Part shown: piece after piece, positions 17,401 to 25,780 of the stretch
Position numbering within the stretch: the stretch's first letter is position 1
How the letters are laid out: each line of letters starts with the position of its first letter
Origin: JACVCJ01 sp052437175
GTDB taxonomy: Bacteria > Bacteroidota > Bacteroidia > CAIKAF01
Length of the DNA: 64,000 nt
Direction: 5' to 3'
NCBI GenBank assembly: GCA_052437175.1
Contig: JBQVOK010000008.1
Coordinates: 133,243 to 197,242, forward strand
Translations under genes and position numbers: made by a program
Notes under the pieces: model-generated
Seen by the model: the letters and a program-made list of their open reading frames with translations, nothing else
The model's database searches: none
What the model was told of the DNA's origin: nothing

Positions 17401-19598
17401 TAGGTCTGGCCATTCAGCGTATAGGAATCACAAGATGAAATACTGAGGGTAGATGTGGTACCCTGCTTAATGGTGAGGTTCAGGGTAATGATGGAATCAC
17501 AACCGGCGGCATTTACCAGGGTATCTTTAGCGGTGTTGTTGGAAGCGGTATAGGTAACGCCGTTGATCCAGGTAAAAGATTCGCAGGCCGAACGCACATC
17601 TGTGGTATAGCTGGGCTGCAGCACGGTCAGGTTCAGGGTGATCACCGAATCGCAGCCGGCCGCGTTAACCAGGGTATCTTTAGCCGTATTGGTAGAGCTG
17701 GTGTAGGTTACACCGTTGATCCAGGTATAGGGTCCGCAGCTGGTGTGCGTAACGGTGGATGCCGTACTTTGCTTTTTAATGATGGTCACATCGTCGTAGG
17801 AACCGCTGCAGCTGCCGTTACTTACCGTCCAGCGCAGTACATTGGTACCGTTGGCCAGGCCGCTTACCAGTGCCGTGGGCGAATTAACATTGCTGAAGGA
17901 ACCGCTGCCCGATACCACCGTCCAGGTACCTGTACCGGCAGAAGCCGCATTCGCAGCAAGCAGGGCCGTGGTACCACATACCGACTGATCGGGACCGGCC
18001 ACGGCAGCCTGGGGCTCGTCATAAATAGTGAGCGTGGTTACGATAATACTATCGCAACCTGCGTATTGTGAGGGGAAAGTGTCTGTAAACACGCCGGAAG
18101 CATACTGCATGGCACCGGCCACAAAAAAGCTGTCGCAGGCACTTATGTTTATGTTGTACACCTGATCGCTGCAGGCAAAGCAGGCATTGTTATTGGTCAG
18201 GCCCAGGCTCTGCACGCCTATGATGTTGGGGCCGTATGAGTTCTGGCGTGCAGCCACATTCACGTGTGCAAGTCCGTATGTATTGTAAGTGTGCGTAACT
18301 ACCTGTGAAGTAAGCGCAATATCCGATACTCCGGTGCAGGTGGTCATGGCCTGCATATCCGTCTGTACCAGGTAACCACCCAGCGACGAACTGGAACCCG
18401 CTAAAACATAATTGCTGCCATTGCGGCATACATCTTCAAAGATCTCGGTCTGAAACACATTCCCGAACGATTTACTGATAAGTGTTGCCCCGCTCGTATC
18501 CAGCTGTGCAAACCAGGCATTGCGTTCTGATCCGTTGATATGCTGACCCGCCAGCAAGAGGGTATTCGTCTGTGTATCGAAACGCATTCTTTTTACCAGT
18601 TCGTTGTTGGGCGTAGTAAGTTTCTTCGACCATATAATTACACCGTTTTCCTGGAATTTATACAGCCCGATATCGTACCCGTTGTTATAGTTGGTAACCA
18701 TGTACAGTTCTTTATTGGGTGCTTTTACCAGGCTTACCGGCACCTCTGACAGATCCATATTCCGCTGCCGTATAGTACCTACCGTAGCGCCGGCCGGACT
18801 TACCTGCGCAATATTGAGCCTGCGCGTGGAGTTGGTTTCCATGCCTATTACGATCAGGTTTCCATTGGTATGTAACTTGATGCCCGCTACGTGGCTGGAA
18901 TTCAGGTTAGCCTGGGAATGGTTCACATCATACCCGTATATACGGGTCCAAACAGGCTCCAGCGTAGCACTGAGCTTACCATACGTGGCAGTGGTCCATT
19001 CATAATAACTTACCCCGCCGCTGAACAGGTCGCGGAAGTTACCGGCATAATAGATAGACCCGTCGGAAGCTACTTCTATATCCACAATATGCAGAGATCT
19101 GTAGGTGTACTGGTTCGTAGGATTGGCCTGTACCTCCAGTTTTTTACGATAAAGAATGTTCCCGTTCGGGTCGGTGATCCAGGTAAAACCGCTTATTACA
19201 TATTGTTCACCCACAATACCGCTCACAAAAAAGTTCCCGTTGGGCAGTTCGCGGATAAAGTTGATGCGTAAGTCCGTATTATCCTGGAAAGAACGCTGGT
19301 AGTACTTTACCCAAACGGTATCGCCCTGGGGCGTTAGCTGGGCCAGGCCACAGATCCCGCGCGGGATATCACCCAGCTGAAACTGAGCAAGCTGTTTATT
19401 GATACCGATAAGGAGGTTACCGTTACTAAGCGGTGCACAGGCCTCTACACGGGAAGGATACTGAGTTTGTCCGCTTATCACGGGCATCAGGATGTCGAGA
19501 TTTTTTTCGTAACGCGGCCCTGGGTTCTGACCAAGTACCGTGAGGGGGAGTACGAAGAGCAGGCAGAGAAGAAGGAAGGGGGAAATCTTTCGTTTCAT
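14493..19598 (-). CDS. Giant T9SS surface protein with 17 tandem repeats
   Basis: A 1701-residue secreted protein with a signal peptide (about 1-23, ending VLG-Q). The N-terminal 480 residues look like a beta-propeller (recurring G-N-L/F-xVxG strands). Next come one divergent ACDSFF module, a PKD-like domain (about 530-610), two WINGVTY modules, then 17 repeats of 49 residues, each with a Cys pair (S/A-C-D/E-x-Y ... AGCDS) and the core YTLNGQTYT. An Ig-like segment (NGCTDTSACI) and a type A T9SS sorting domain (LQAYPNPTDGMLN ... VIRIIRN) finish it. The Cys pair probably forms one disulfide per module, giving a stiff rod that presents the N-terminal domain away from the cell. An adhesin or matrix role is inferred from architecture only. 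Confidence 0.9.
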   Translation of the reverse strand: MKRKISPFLLLCLLFVLPLTVLGQNPGPRYEKNLDILMPVISGQTQYPSRVEACAPLSNGNLLIGINKQLAQFQLGDIPRGICGLAQLTPQGDTVWVKYYQRSFQDNTDLRINFIRELPNGNFFVSGIVGEQYVISGFTWITDPNGNILYRKKLEVQANPTNQYTYRSLHIVDIEVASDGSIYYAGNFRDLFSGGVSYYEWTTATYGKLSATLEPVWTRIYGYDVNHSQANLNSSHVAGIKLHTNGNLIVIGMETNSTRRLNIAQVSPAGATVGTIRQRNMDLSEVPVSLVKAPNKELYMVTNYNNGYDIGLYKFQENGVIIWSKKLTTPNNELVKRMRFDTQTNTLLLAGQHINGSERNAWFAQLDTSGATLISKSFGNVFQTEIFEDVCRNGSNYVLAGSSSSLGGYLVQTDMQAMTTCTGVSDIALTSQVVTHTYNTYGLAHVNVAARQNSYGPNIIGVQSLGLTNNNACFACSDQVYNINISACDSFFVAGAMQYASGVFTDTFPSQYAGCDSIIVTTLTIYDEPQAAVAGPDQSVCGTTALLAANAASAGTGTWTVVSGSGSFSNVNSPTALVSGLANGTNVLRWTVSNGSCSGSYDDVTIIKKQSTASTVTHTSCGPYTWINGVTYTSSTNTAKDTLVNAAGCDSVITLNLTVLQPSYTTDVRSACESFTWINGVTYTASNNTAKDTLVNAAGCDSIITLNLTIKQGTTSTLSISSCDSYTLNGQTYTASGTYTQLLTNAAGCDSTLTLNLTIKNSTSSVLSATACDTYTLNGQTYTTSGTYTQLLTNAAGCDSTLTLNLTIKNSTSSVLSATACDVYTLNGQTYTSSGTYTQLFTNAAGCDSTLTLNLTIKHSTTSTLTISSCDAYTLNGQTYTTSGTYTQLLTNAAGCDSTLTLNLTIKHSTTSTLTISSCDAYTLNGQTYTTSGTYTQLLTNAAGCDSTITLNLTIKNSTTSVLNISSCDGYTLNGQTYTSSGTYTQMLTNAAGCDSTITLNLTIKPSTTSTLTISSCDAYTLNGQTYTSSGTYTQLLTNAAGCDSTLTLNLTIKQSTSSVLNITRCDAYTLNGQTYTSSGTYTQLLTNAAGCDSTLTLNLTIKHSTASTLNISACDGYTLNGQTYTTSGTYTQLRTNAAGCDSTITLNLTIKHSTTSTLNISSCDAYTLNGQTYTTSGTYTQLLTNAAGCDSTLTLNLTIKNSTISTLNISSCDAYTLNGQTYTASGTYTQLLTNAAGCDSTLTLNLTIKNSTTSTLSASACESYTLNGQTYTASGTYTQLLTNAAGCDSTITLNLVIKQNSSSTLSASACESYTLNGQTYTTSGTYTQLLTNAAGCDSTLTLNLVIKQNSSSTLSASACESYTLNGQTYTTSGTYTQLLTNAAGCDSTLTLNLVIKQNSSSTLTASACESYTLNGQTYTTSGTYTQLLTNAAGCDSIITLNLVIKQNSSSTLNASACESYTLNGQTYTTSGTYTQLLTNAAGCDSTLTLNLTINQPTTSTLSATACGSYTLNGQTYTSSGTYTQLLTNAAGCDSTLTLQLTIKQVNTNVSQSANGVILTAQAAPAQYQWINCATGSNIDAAVNQVFQAGQNGSYAVIVTQDGCTDTSACITINTVGLDESAAALNLQAYPNPTDGMLNISSSIQGTAYVHIFDMSGKMQQTVFMPDATAMKLDMTALLPGVYLLRVEAAGYTSVIRIIRN
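14961..17460 (-). repeat. 17 tandem copies of a 147-bp coding repeat
   Basis: Seventeen units of 147 bp in frame within the giant T9SS gene. The four copies nearest the 3' end that end VIKQNS (roughly 15100-15840) are almost identical in DNA, while those nearer the 5' end differ more at synonymous sites, which points to recent local duplication or gene conversion. Confidence 0.93.
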
Positions 19599-19663
19599 TC
19601 GGATTTTATTGCTTATGTGTGATATATAGAGTATTGTTTGAATACGAGGGGTTTTTAAGCCGG

Positions 19664-19671
19664 CAAAAATA
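19664..19671 (-). promoter_or_regulatory. TAnnTTTG promoter element for the giant T9SS gene
   Basis: TATTTTTG on the minus strand, 65 bases before the ATG at 19598. Confidence 0.55.
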
Positions 19672-19873
19672 GCTTTAAGTTTTCATCCGGCCGTTACCCG
19701 GTTTTCCGCCAGGTGCGGTCAGCAGTACCTCTTAAATCATATTGCCTTGATTATAAATAAATTAAATGCATTTATAAATACTATACGGAACATAGATTCT
19801 GAGGGAACGGGGTTCATATCATCCGGTTTTATCGTCCAGGGAATGCAGGGAAAAGTCAGGCAGCGCAGCCGAT

Positions 19874-19914
19874 AAAAAACCCACAGGAAAGCCCTTATAC
19901 TTCTTTCCTGCGGG
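19874..19914 (-). terminator. Terminator of the kinase-regulator operon
   Basis: On the minus strand CCCGCAGGAAAG pairs with CTTTCCTGTGGG (one G-T pair), followed by six T. Confidence 0.88.
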
Positions 19915-20069
19915 TGCTTTTCATAGTTTCTCGTTATCGATCAACAGACACAACTTTATTCTCTGCATACAGGCAGGACATATACAGGACAAAAGTACAC
20001 ACAAAGGAAGGGTACGTCAACATGTAATGGATAAGCGCTGCGTTCGGATGTATATGCGCTGAAATATGC

Positions 20070-20819
20070 TCAGAAACTGTTCAGGAACTGCAGCAGCTGT
20101 TCTTTTTTGCGGGTTGAGACCGGCACTTTGTCTTCATTTACGGTAACGATAATGCCTTCGCCCTTTTCGTAGCGGATAATATGATCCATATTTACCAGGT
20201 ATGACTGGTGGGTACGGATAAAACGGTCGCTGCCGATCATTTCCTCGTAATCACCCAGGGGGCGCGACACGGTAACCCGGCGTTTGTCGAGCAGGTAAAA
20301 GGTGGTATAATTACCGTCGGCTTCGCAGAAAACGATGTCCGACGTGTTAATGATGTATATACTTTCGGCCGTTTTGAGGGTAATACGCTTTACCTGGCGT
20401 TCGCTGCCCGAGAAATTCTGCATAAAGGTATCGAGCCTTTCCACCAGTTTTTCACGTTCGATCCGTTTCCCGGCATTCGCAATAGCATCTTTCAGTTCGA
20501 AGGGGTCTACGGGTTTCAGCAGGTAATTGAGTGCCGATACCTTACAGGCCTTGATGGCATACTCTTCGTAGGCGGTAATGAAGATCACGGGAATGACCAG
20601 GTGTTTGATACGGTTCAGCAGGTCGAAACCATTGCCGTCTTTCAGACGTATGTCCAGCAGCAGCAGATCGGGCGTTTTATGCTGTATTGCGGCCACGGCA
20701 GACTGCACCCCATCGGCCTCCCGCAGGGCAATGTCGCTGTCGGTGCAATACAGGCGTATCATTTCGCCGATCACCTCGCGTGCCTTTGTTTCATCGTCAA
20801 CAATAAGTATATCTATCAT
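20070..20819 (-). CDS. LytTR-family response regulator
   Basis: A 249-residue two-component regulator. The receiver domain has the acidic pair DDE (residues 8-10), phospho-acceptor Asp56 in LLLLDIRLKDG and the conserved Lys in LLKPVD. The C-terminal LytTR DNA-binding domain contains RFIRTHQSYLVN and ends in the usual basic stretch (PVSTRKKEQL). It is 30 bases downstream of the TPR histidine kinase gene and is surely its partner. Targets are unknown; LytTR sites were not searched for. Confidence 0.94.
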   Translation of the reverse strand: MIDILIVDDETKAREVIGEMIRLYCTDSDIALREADGVQSAVAAIQHKTPDLLLLDIRLKDGNGFDLLNRIKHLVIPVIFITAYEEYAIKACKVSALNYLLKPVDPFELKDAIANAGKRIEREKLVERLDTFMQNFSGSERQVKRITLKTAESIYIINTSDIVFCEADGNYTTFYLLDKRRVTVSRPLGDYEEMIGSDRFIRTHQSYLVNMDHIIRYEKGEGIIVTVNEDKVPVSTRKKEQLLQFLNSF

Positions 20820-20849
20820 CTGTAAGAGCCGGCTCTTTACTGGTTAAAG

Positions 20850-22796
20850 TTAAAATTTTTTCTTTAATGGTATGCGGAAAGAGACCAGGGTTCCCGAACC
20901 GGCAGCCGAACGGATGGTAAAATGGATCTTACGGCGCTTGCCGCGGTTCAGCAGTTCCAGGCGTTCCCGGGTGATCTGCAGGGCCAGTGATTTTTTGCCG
21001 GACGTCTGTTCTTTAGCCCCCTCCTGGTCAAAGCCTACCCCGTTATCCTGTACATCTACCTGCAAAAAGCCGTCCTGCTCCCGGAAGCTCACCGAAAGTT
21101 CACCCCGGCCGTCCATTCCGCGGAAACCATGTTCCAGGGCATTTTCAATAAAAGGCTGGGTAAGCATGGGCGGTATCCAGGTGTTTTCCAGGTCCAGCTC
21201 CTCATCTACATGCAGGGTATAGTCGAAACCGTTGTCGAAACGCAGCTCCTGCAGGCTGATGTAGTTCTGCAGCCACTGCACCTCGCGCGAGAGTGAAATG
21301 TATTCCTCGCGGGAATTTTCCAGGATGGAACGTACGATCCGGGCAAAGGAAGACAGGAAGCGCCCCGCTTCGGCCGGATTGTTCTTCATCATAAAGCTCT
21401 GGATGGCCGTGAGTGCATTAAAAATAAAGTGGGGGTTCATCTGGCTGCGCAGCAGACGCTGTTCCAGGCGCATGGTATGTTGCTCCGACCGGATGCGGTT
21501 GTTCCGGATCAGCAGAGCCGATATAACAATGATGAGCAGGGCCAGGCCTCCGATACCATACAGGAAGTAAAGGCGCTGCCGCAACTGAAGCTCCTGGATC
21601 TCGGCGTTCTTTTTGAGGGTTTCGTTCTCCTGTTCTTTTTTACCGGTCTCGTATTTTTCTTTCAGCTCGGATATTTTCCCGGCCATATCGCTCGAAAAGA
21701 TACCGCTCTGGTATTCATTGGCAAGCTCGTACGAGGCCAGTGCCTGCCGGTAATTGCCCATGGCCTTGTAGGTGTTGTAATACTCCATGTGGAAATTGGC
21801 CAGATCGGAGGCAGCGGCAATCCTGCGGTCTTTAATAAGTCCGAAACCTTCGTTCAGTGCATCCAGGGCCTCGCTGTATTTCCCCGTCATACGGTGCACG
21901 GAGCACTGGTACATGAGCGAATACGCCATCTTTAAGCTGTCGCCAAGCTGCTGGTAATTCTCGTAGCTGTCCTTAAAGGTTTTCAGGGCCTTGTCGTACT
22001 CGCCCCGGGCCACGTATATGTTTCCCATATTGATCTGGCAGCCGGCAATGATCATCAGGTCTTTCAGGTCTTTCTGTATCTGCAGGCAAAGATTAAAATA
22101 GGTAAGCGCTTTGTCGTAGCGTTTCAGGTCGTTGTTGAGCACGCCCAGGTTCAGCAGGGCATGCGACATTCCGCGGCGGTCGCCGATCTCTTCGCGTATT
22201 TCCAGGGAGCGCAGGTAGTAGTTCTCACCTTCTTCATACCGTTCCAGGTTCAGAAAAAGCAGGGCCATGGTGCCCAGGGTAAGGGCCTGTCCCCTTTTTT
22301 CGCCGATCTTTTCGTACAGATCATAGGTCTTCTGGTAATTCACCAGGGCTTTTTCGTACTCACCCCGGCTGCGGTAATAAGTGCCGTAATGTGAGTTTAC
22401 CCCTGCCAGACCGAACGCATAGTCCATTTTCGTATATATACTATCGGCCTTTTTCACATAAAAGATGCTTTCCTCCGGATGGCCTGTTACGAAAAGGTAA
22501 TCGGCATAGCTAAGACTTGCCGAAGCTTCGCCGCGCGGGTAACGTATATCTGCGGCGGTCTTCTGCATCATTTCTATGTAAGGCAGGGTACTCTTGCGGG
22601 AAGGGTCCTTATAACTGTATACATAGATAATATTTTCGAGCAGTTTTATCTTGTTGCTATCGTTCGGGTGAACGGGCAGTACCCGCAGCATACTGTCGAG
22701 GTCCTGGGCAAGGGCGCGACCTGTGCCGGCCAACAGACAGAGACACAGGAAAAACGGGAAAAACAGCCGTGAAGATCGTCTGAGAGTGGGGTTCAT
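20850..22796 (-). CDS. TPR-containing LytS-like sensor histidine kinase
   Basis: A 648-residue sensor. A signal peptide (ending ALAQ, about residue 31) is followed by seven or so TPR units (about 60-370), a coiled coil (KEKYETGKKEQENETLKKN), one membrane span (about 407-425, LYFLYGIGGLALLIIVISAL) and a His_kinase domain. The phospho-acceptor is His456 in RSQMNPHFIF; the ATPase N-box is FIENALEHGF and the G-box DNGVGF. TPRs in the periplasm sense an unknown signal. The ATG at 22796 was chosen because it starts the signal peptide and a promoter lies directly before it. Confidence 0.93.
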   Translation of the reverse strand: MNPTLRRSSRLFFPFFLCLCLLAGTGRALAQDLDSMLRVLPVHPNDSNKIKLLENIIYVYSYKDPSRKSTLPYIEMMQKTAADIRYPRGEASASLSYADYLFVTGHPEESIFYVKKADSIYTKMDYAFGLAGVNSHYGTYYRSRGEYEKALVNYQKTYDLYEKIGEKRGQALTLGTMALLFLNLERYEEGENYYLRSLEIREEIGDRRGMSHALLNLGVLNNDLKRYDKALTYFNLCLQIQKDLKDLMIIAGCQINMGNIYVARGEYDKALKTFKDSYENYQQLGDSLKMAYSLMYQCSVHRMTGKYSEALDALNEGFGLIKDRRIAAASDLANFHMEYYNTYKAMGNYRQALASYELANEYQSGIFSSDMAGKISELKEKYETGKKEQENETLKKNAEIQELQLRQRLYFLYGIGGLALLIIVISALLIRNNRIRSEQHTMRLEQRLLRSQMNPHFIFNALTAIQSFMMKNNPAEAGRFLSSFARIVRSILENSREEYISLSREVQWLQNYISLQELRFDNGFDYTLHVDEELDLENTWIPPMLTQPFIENALEHGFRGMDGRGELSVSFREQDGFLQVDVQDNGVGFDQEGAKEQTSGKKSLALQITRERLELLNRGKRRKIHFTIRSAAGSGTLVSFRIPLKKKF

Positions 22797-22800
22797 TTGC

Positions 22801-22808
22801 CAAAGGTA
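22801..22808 (-). promoter_or_regulatory. TAnnTTTG promoter element for the TPR kinase
   Basis: TACCTTTG on the minus strand with only four bases before the ATG at 22796; transcript probably leaderless. Confidence 0.6.
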
Positions 22809-22817
22809 CGCTTCTTT

Positions 22818-22836
22818 AGCAGAATGCCGTTCTGCT
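22818..22836. promoter_or_regulatory. Inverted repeat at the kinase promoter
   Basis: AGCAGAA-TGCCG-TTCTGCT, a perfect 7-bp dyad ten bases upstream of the -7 element and so overlapping the -33 region; a candidate repressor or autoregulation site. Confidence 0.4.
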
Positions 22837-22873
22837 TTTGTTTTAGTATAGTTAAGAAATACTATACACAACT

Positions 22874-22897
22874 AAAAAAGTCCCGCCTTCACGGGAC
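22874..22897 (-). terminator. Terminator of the enoyl-CoA hydratase-flippase-dut operon
   Basis: GTCCCG/CGGGAC stem with a six-base loop and six T on the minus strand. Confidence 0.88.
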
Positions 22898-22947
22898 CTT
22901 CGTTCATTTCCTGTAATTCAAGAATTTCTGCATCAGATTTTTACATC

Positions 22948-23379
22948 CTACTTTCCCGTACTGCCAAAACCGCCGGTGCCCCTTTCACTTTCCTGCAGCT
23001 GTTCGCTCAGGGTCCACTGTACCTGTTCGTGTCTGGCGATCACCAGCTGGGCAATGCGTTCGCCGGGTTGTATCTCAAAAGCCGTGTCGGACAGGTTTAC
23101 CAGGATAACGCCTATTTCGCCGCGGTAGTCCGAATCGATCGTGCCCGGGCTGTTCAGTACCGTTATACCATGTTTCAGGGCCAGGCCGCTGCGCGGACGC
23201 ACCTGCGCCTCGTACCCCGCCGGCAACTCTATAAACAGGCCGGTGGGCACCAGTTTCCGTTGTAAAGGTGCCAGTGTAAAAGCCTCTTCCAGGAAAGCTT
23301 TCAGGTCCATACCCGCCGCACCGGGCGTAGCGTAAAAAGGCAGTTCATTGCCCGATCTATTCCGTATTTTTACTTCCAT
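22948..23379 (-). CDS. dut: dUTP diphosphatase
   Basis: A 143-residue trimeric dUTPase hydrolysing dUTP to dUMP and pyrophosphate. Motifs seen in order: PGAAGMDL, RPRSGLALKHG, NSPGTIDSDYRGE with the catalytic Asp, ERIAQLVI, and the Gly-rich tail ERGTGGFGSTGK that closes over the substrate. The ATG at 23379 is preferred over the one at 23391. It overlaps the 3' end of the flippase gene. Confidence 0.96.
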   Translation of the reverse strand: MEVKIRNRSGNELPFYATPGAAGMDLKAFLEEAFTLAPLQRKLVPTGLFIELPAGYEAQVRPRSGLALKHGITVLNSPGTIDSDYRGEIGVILVNLSDTAFEIQPGERIAQLVIARHEQVQWTLSEQLQESERGTGGFGSTGK

Positions 23380-24874
23380 ATCTGTCTGCAATTTTGCGGA
23401 TAAGTGTCTGTAGTGTTTTTTCGTTCTTTATAAGCCAGGCTATATATACGATAATTCCGGCGGTAGCCGTAAAATAATAGAGAATGGGTCTGTCGGCCGG
23501 TACAAAACGGGTAATGCCGTAAAAAATGATACAGCCCAGGATATACTGGTGCAGGCGTCCGAAACGGTACGGCACGGCATAGTAACGCTGTCCCACCAGG
23601 TACGAGATGCCCGACATAATGGCATAACAGATCAGTGTGGCCCAGGCCGAGCCGCGGAAGCCCCAGACAGGAATGAACAGCAGGTTGAGCACAATGGTGA
23701 ACAAGGCCCCTACAATAGAGAAATACATTCCGTAAAGCGTTTTACCGCTGATCTTGTACCACATGCTCAGGTTCTGGTAAATGCCGTTATACAGGTTGGC
23801 GATGAGCAGTACGGGTACAATATCGATGCCCGACCAGTAGGCAGAATTGCGCAGGAATATCCACTTAAATACGTCTACATACAGCGCCACTACCAGGAAG
23901 ATCAGCAGGCAGAACCACACAAAATAGTCCATCACCAGGGCCAGGGTATGCCGGGTGTCGGTATCTTTGTTCATGCTGAAAAAGAAGGGCTCCGCCGCAT
24001 AGCGGAAGGCCTGTATAAAAATGGTGAGCAATATCGCCAGCTTGTAGCAGGCCCCGTAGATCCCGGCCTGTTCATCGGCTTCGTCTGCGGGCAGCAGCTG
24101 TTTCAGGAAAATAAGGTCGGCCTTTTCATTGATGATATACGCCAGCGCACCGATGGCCAGGGGAACGGCATACACCAGCATCTGCCGCAGCAGCGCCGTA
24201 TCGTTGCGCATCCCGTAACGGAAGATCACCGGCGTAAGCATCAGGAATTTAATGCCGCTGGCCACAATATTGGCAATAAATACATAGGCCACGCCTTTAT
24301 CATGATCGTATACCGCCGACCAGATGCCGAGTCCTTCCTGTCCGCCCTTCATGTACAGACCGCGGCAATAGACCAGGAAAAAGACCACGAGCCCGAAATT
24401 GATCAGTATATTTAGTATATTAATCAATGCGAAAATGCCGGGCTTGTTCTCTTCGCGCAGTTTGGCCAGGGGTACCGAACTCAGGGCATCCAGGAAAATA
24501 ATGAGCGAGAACAGGATCACGTAATCGGTATGCTGCGGATATTTTAGGAAACCGGCGATCGGCTGTGCAAAAATGAATACCGATACCAGGAACACCGCAG
24601 AGACCAGGGTAACGAAGTTCTGGGCCGTGGCAAAGACCTTGCGTTTATCGGCATGTTCCATACCCGAAAAGCGGAACATGGCCGTTTCCATACCGAAGGT
24701 GAGCAATGCCAGGGCAATGGCTATGTAGGAATAAAGCACCGATTGTACCCCGTAGGCTTCCGGCTCGAATACGTCGGTAAGCAGCGGGGTGAGCAAATAG
24801 TTAATGAGCTTGCCCAGTATACTGGTAAGTCCGTATATTACGGTTTGCCCGGCTAATTGTCGCAATCGGCTCAT
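23357..24874 (-). CDS. Polysaccharide flippase (Wzx/MATE-like)
   Basis: A 505-residue inner-membrane protein with about 14 hydrophobic segments and the polysaccharide-biosynthesis/MOP superfamily start (AGQTVIYGLTSILGKLINYLLTPLLT). Family members flip lipid-linked oligosaccharides. The gene sits between an enoyl-CoA hydratase and dut, with no glycosyltransferases nearby, so the substrate is open. Confidence 0.88.
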   Translation of the reverse strand: MSRLRQLAGQTVIYGLTSILGKLINYLLTPLLTDVFEPEAYGVQSVLYSYIAIALALLTFGMETAMFRFSGMEHADKRKVFATAQNFVTLVSAVFLVSVFIFAQPIAGFLKYPQHTDYVILFSLIIFLDALSSVPLAKLREENKPGIFALINILNILINFGLVVFFLVYCRGLYMKGGQEGLGIWSAVYDHDKGVAYVFIANIVASGIKFLMLTPVIFRYGMRNDTALLRQMLVYAVPLAIGALAYIINEKADLIFLKQLLPADEADEQAGIYGACYKLAILLTIFIQAFRYAAEPFFFSMNKDTDTRHTLALVMDYFVWFCLLIFLVVALYVDVFKWIFLRNSAYWSGIDIVPVLLIANLYNGIYQNLSMWYKISGKTLYGMYFSIVGALFTIVLNLLFIPVWGFRGSAWATLICYAIMSGISYLVGQRYYAVPYRFGRLHQYILGCIIFYGITRFVPADRPILYYFTATAGIIVYIAWLIKNEKTLQTLIRKIADRYGSKNTE

Positions 24875-24889
24875 ACAGGCTCAGGGAGA

Positions 24890-25672
24890 TTATTCTCCTG
24901 AAAAATTGGGTTTGCGCTTTTCGAGGAAGGCCGTGGTACCTTCTTTAAAATCATTGGTGGCAAAGGTACTTCCGAACTGTGCGATCTCGTAGCTGAAGCC
25001 ATCTTTCGAAGCGGCAAAGCCGGCATTTACCGAACGGATGGCATGTGCGATGGCAGCCGGTGAGTTACGGCTTATCTTTTCGGCCAGTTGCATGGCTTCG
25101 TTCAGCAGTTCGGCCTGCGGCACGGTCTTGTTTACCAGTCCCCACTGCTCTGCCTGTGCGGCACTGATCATTTCGGCGGAGAAGATCAGCTGTGAGGCCC
25201 TTCCCTTGCCAATGAGGCGCGGCAGGCGCTGCGTTCCGCCATAACCCGGTATCACACCCAGGCTTACTTCGGGCAGGCCCATTTTGGCGTTATCGGAGGC
25301 GATGCGTATGTGGCAGCTCATGGCCAGTTCCAGTCCGCCGCCCAGGGCAAAACCGTTTACGGCAGCGATCACGGGTTTTTCCAGTTCTTCTACATAATCG
25401 AAGAGCATGCGCTGTCCTTCTCCGGCCAGCATTTTGCCTTCTTCGGCATTGAAATGGGCAAATTCTGAAATATCGGCACCGGCTACAAAGGCTTTTTCGC
25501 CCGAACCCGTGAGTATGATCACCCGGATATTTTTATCGCTGCCGGCTTCGTTAAAGGCCGTATGCAGTTCCTGTATCGTGGCTTTGTTCAGCGCATTCAG
25601 TTTTTCGGGACGGTTAATGGTTATGATCCGTACCGAACCGCGGTCTTCCGTTTGAATATTTGAAAAGCTCAT
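24890..25672 (-). CDS. Enoyl-CoA hydratase
   Basis: A 260-residue crotonase. The CoA-binding loop AFVAGADISEF (61-71), the oxyanion/catalytic stretch GGGLELAM with Glu115, and GLPEVSLGVIPG with Glu135 are all present; the 20-residue spacing of the two Glu equals that of the well-studied rat enzyme. It should hydrate 2-enoyl-CoA in fatty-acid oxidation or a related pathway. The ATG at 25672 was chosen; the stretch upstream is not conserved in character. It is first in the operon with the flippase and dut; TACCTTTA upstream (25689-25696) is one base off the promoter element. Confidence 0.92.
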   Translation of the reverse strand: MSFSNIQTEDRGSVRIITINRPEKLNALNKATIQELHTAFNEAGSDKNIRVIILTGSGEKAFVAGADISEFAHFNAEEGKMLAGEGQRMLFDYVEELEKPVIAAVNGFALGGGLELAMSCHIRIASDNAKMGLPEVSLGVIPGYGGTQRLPRLIGKGRASQLIFSAEMISAAQAEQWGLVNKTVPQAELLNEAMQLAEKISRNSPAAIAHAIRSVNAGFAASKDGFSYEIAQFGSTFATNDFKEGTTAFLEKRKPNFSGE

Positions 25673-25718
25673 GTATTTTGGTTTTGGGTATAAAGGTAGG
25701 AATATGAGCGGGCCCTGC

Positions 25719-25750
25719 AAAAAAAGCCGTCCCGCTTACAGCGAGACGGC
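25719..25750 (-). terminator. Terminator of the cytochrome/FG-GAP operon
   Basis: Stem GCCGTC..CGC/GCG..GACGGC with one internal mismatch, then a run of T on the minus strand. Confidence 0.85.
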
Positions 25751-25780
25751 CTTTTGCAAAGTTCTGTTATGTAAAACGTT

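Larger units (their letters stand above)
19599..20069. other. Noncoding stretch upstream of the giant T9SS gene
   Basis: About 470 bases holding the promoter at 19664-19671 and, further right, the terminator of the LytTR regulator (19874-19914). No reading frame worth reporting. Confidence 0.7.

Noticed and set aside
14961..17460. The regular 147-bp repeats looked at first like a CRISPR or satellite array
   Set aside because: The period is a multiple of three, every unit is coding and there are no unique spacers of 30-40 bases.
24890..25672. A lost second catalytic Glu in the enoyl-CoA hydratase
   Set aside because: After renumbering, Glu115 and Glu135 match both catalytic positions with the right 20-residue distance, so the enzyme is intact.
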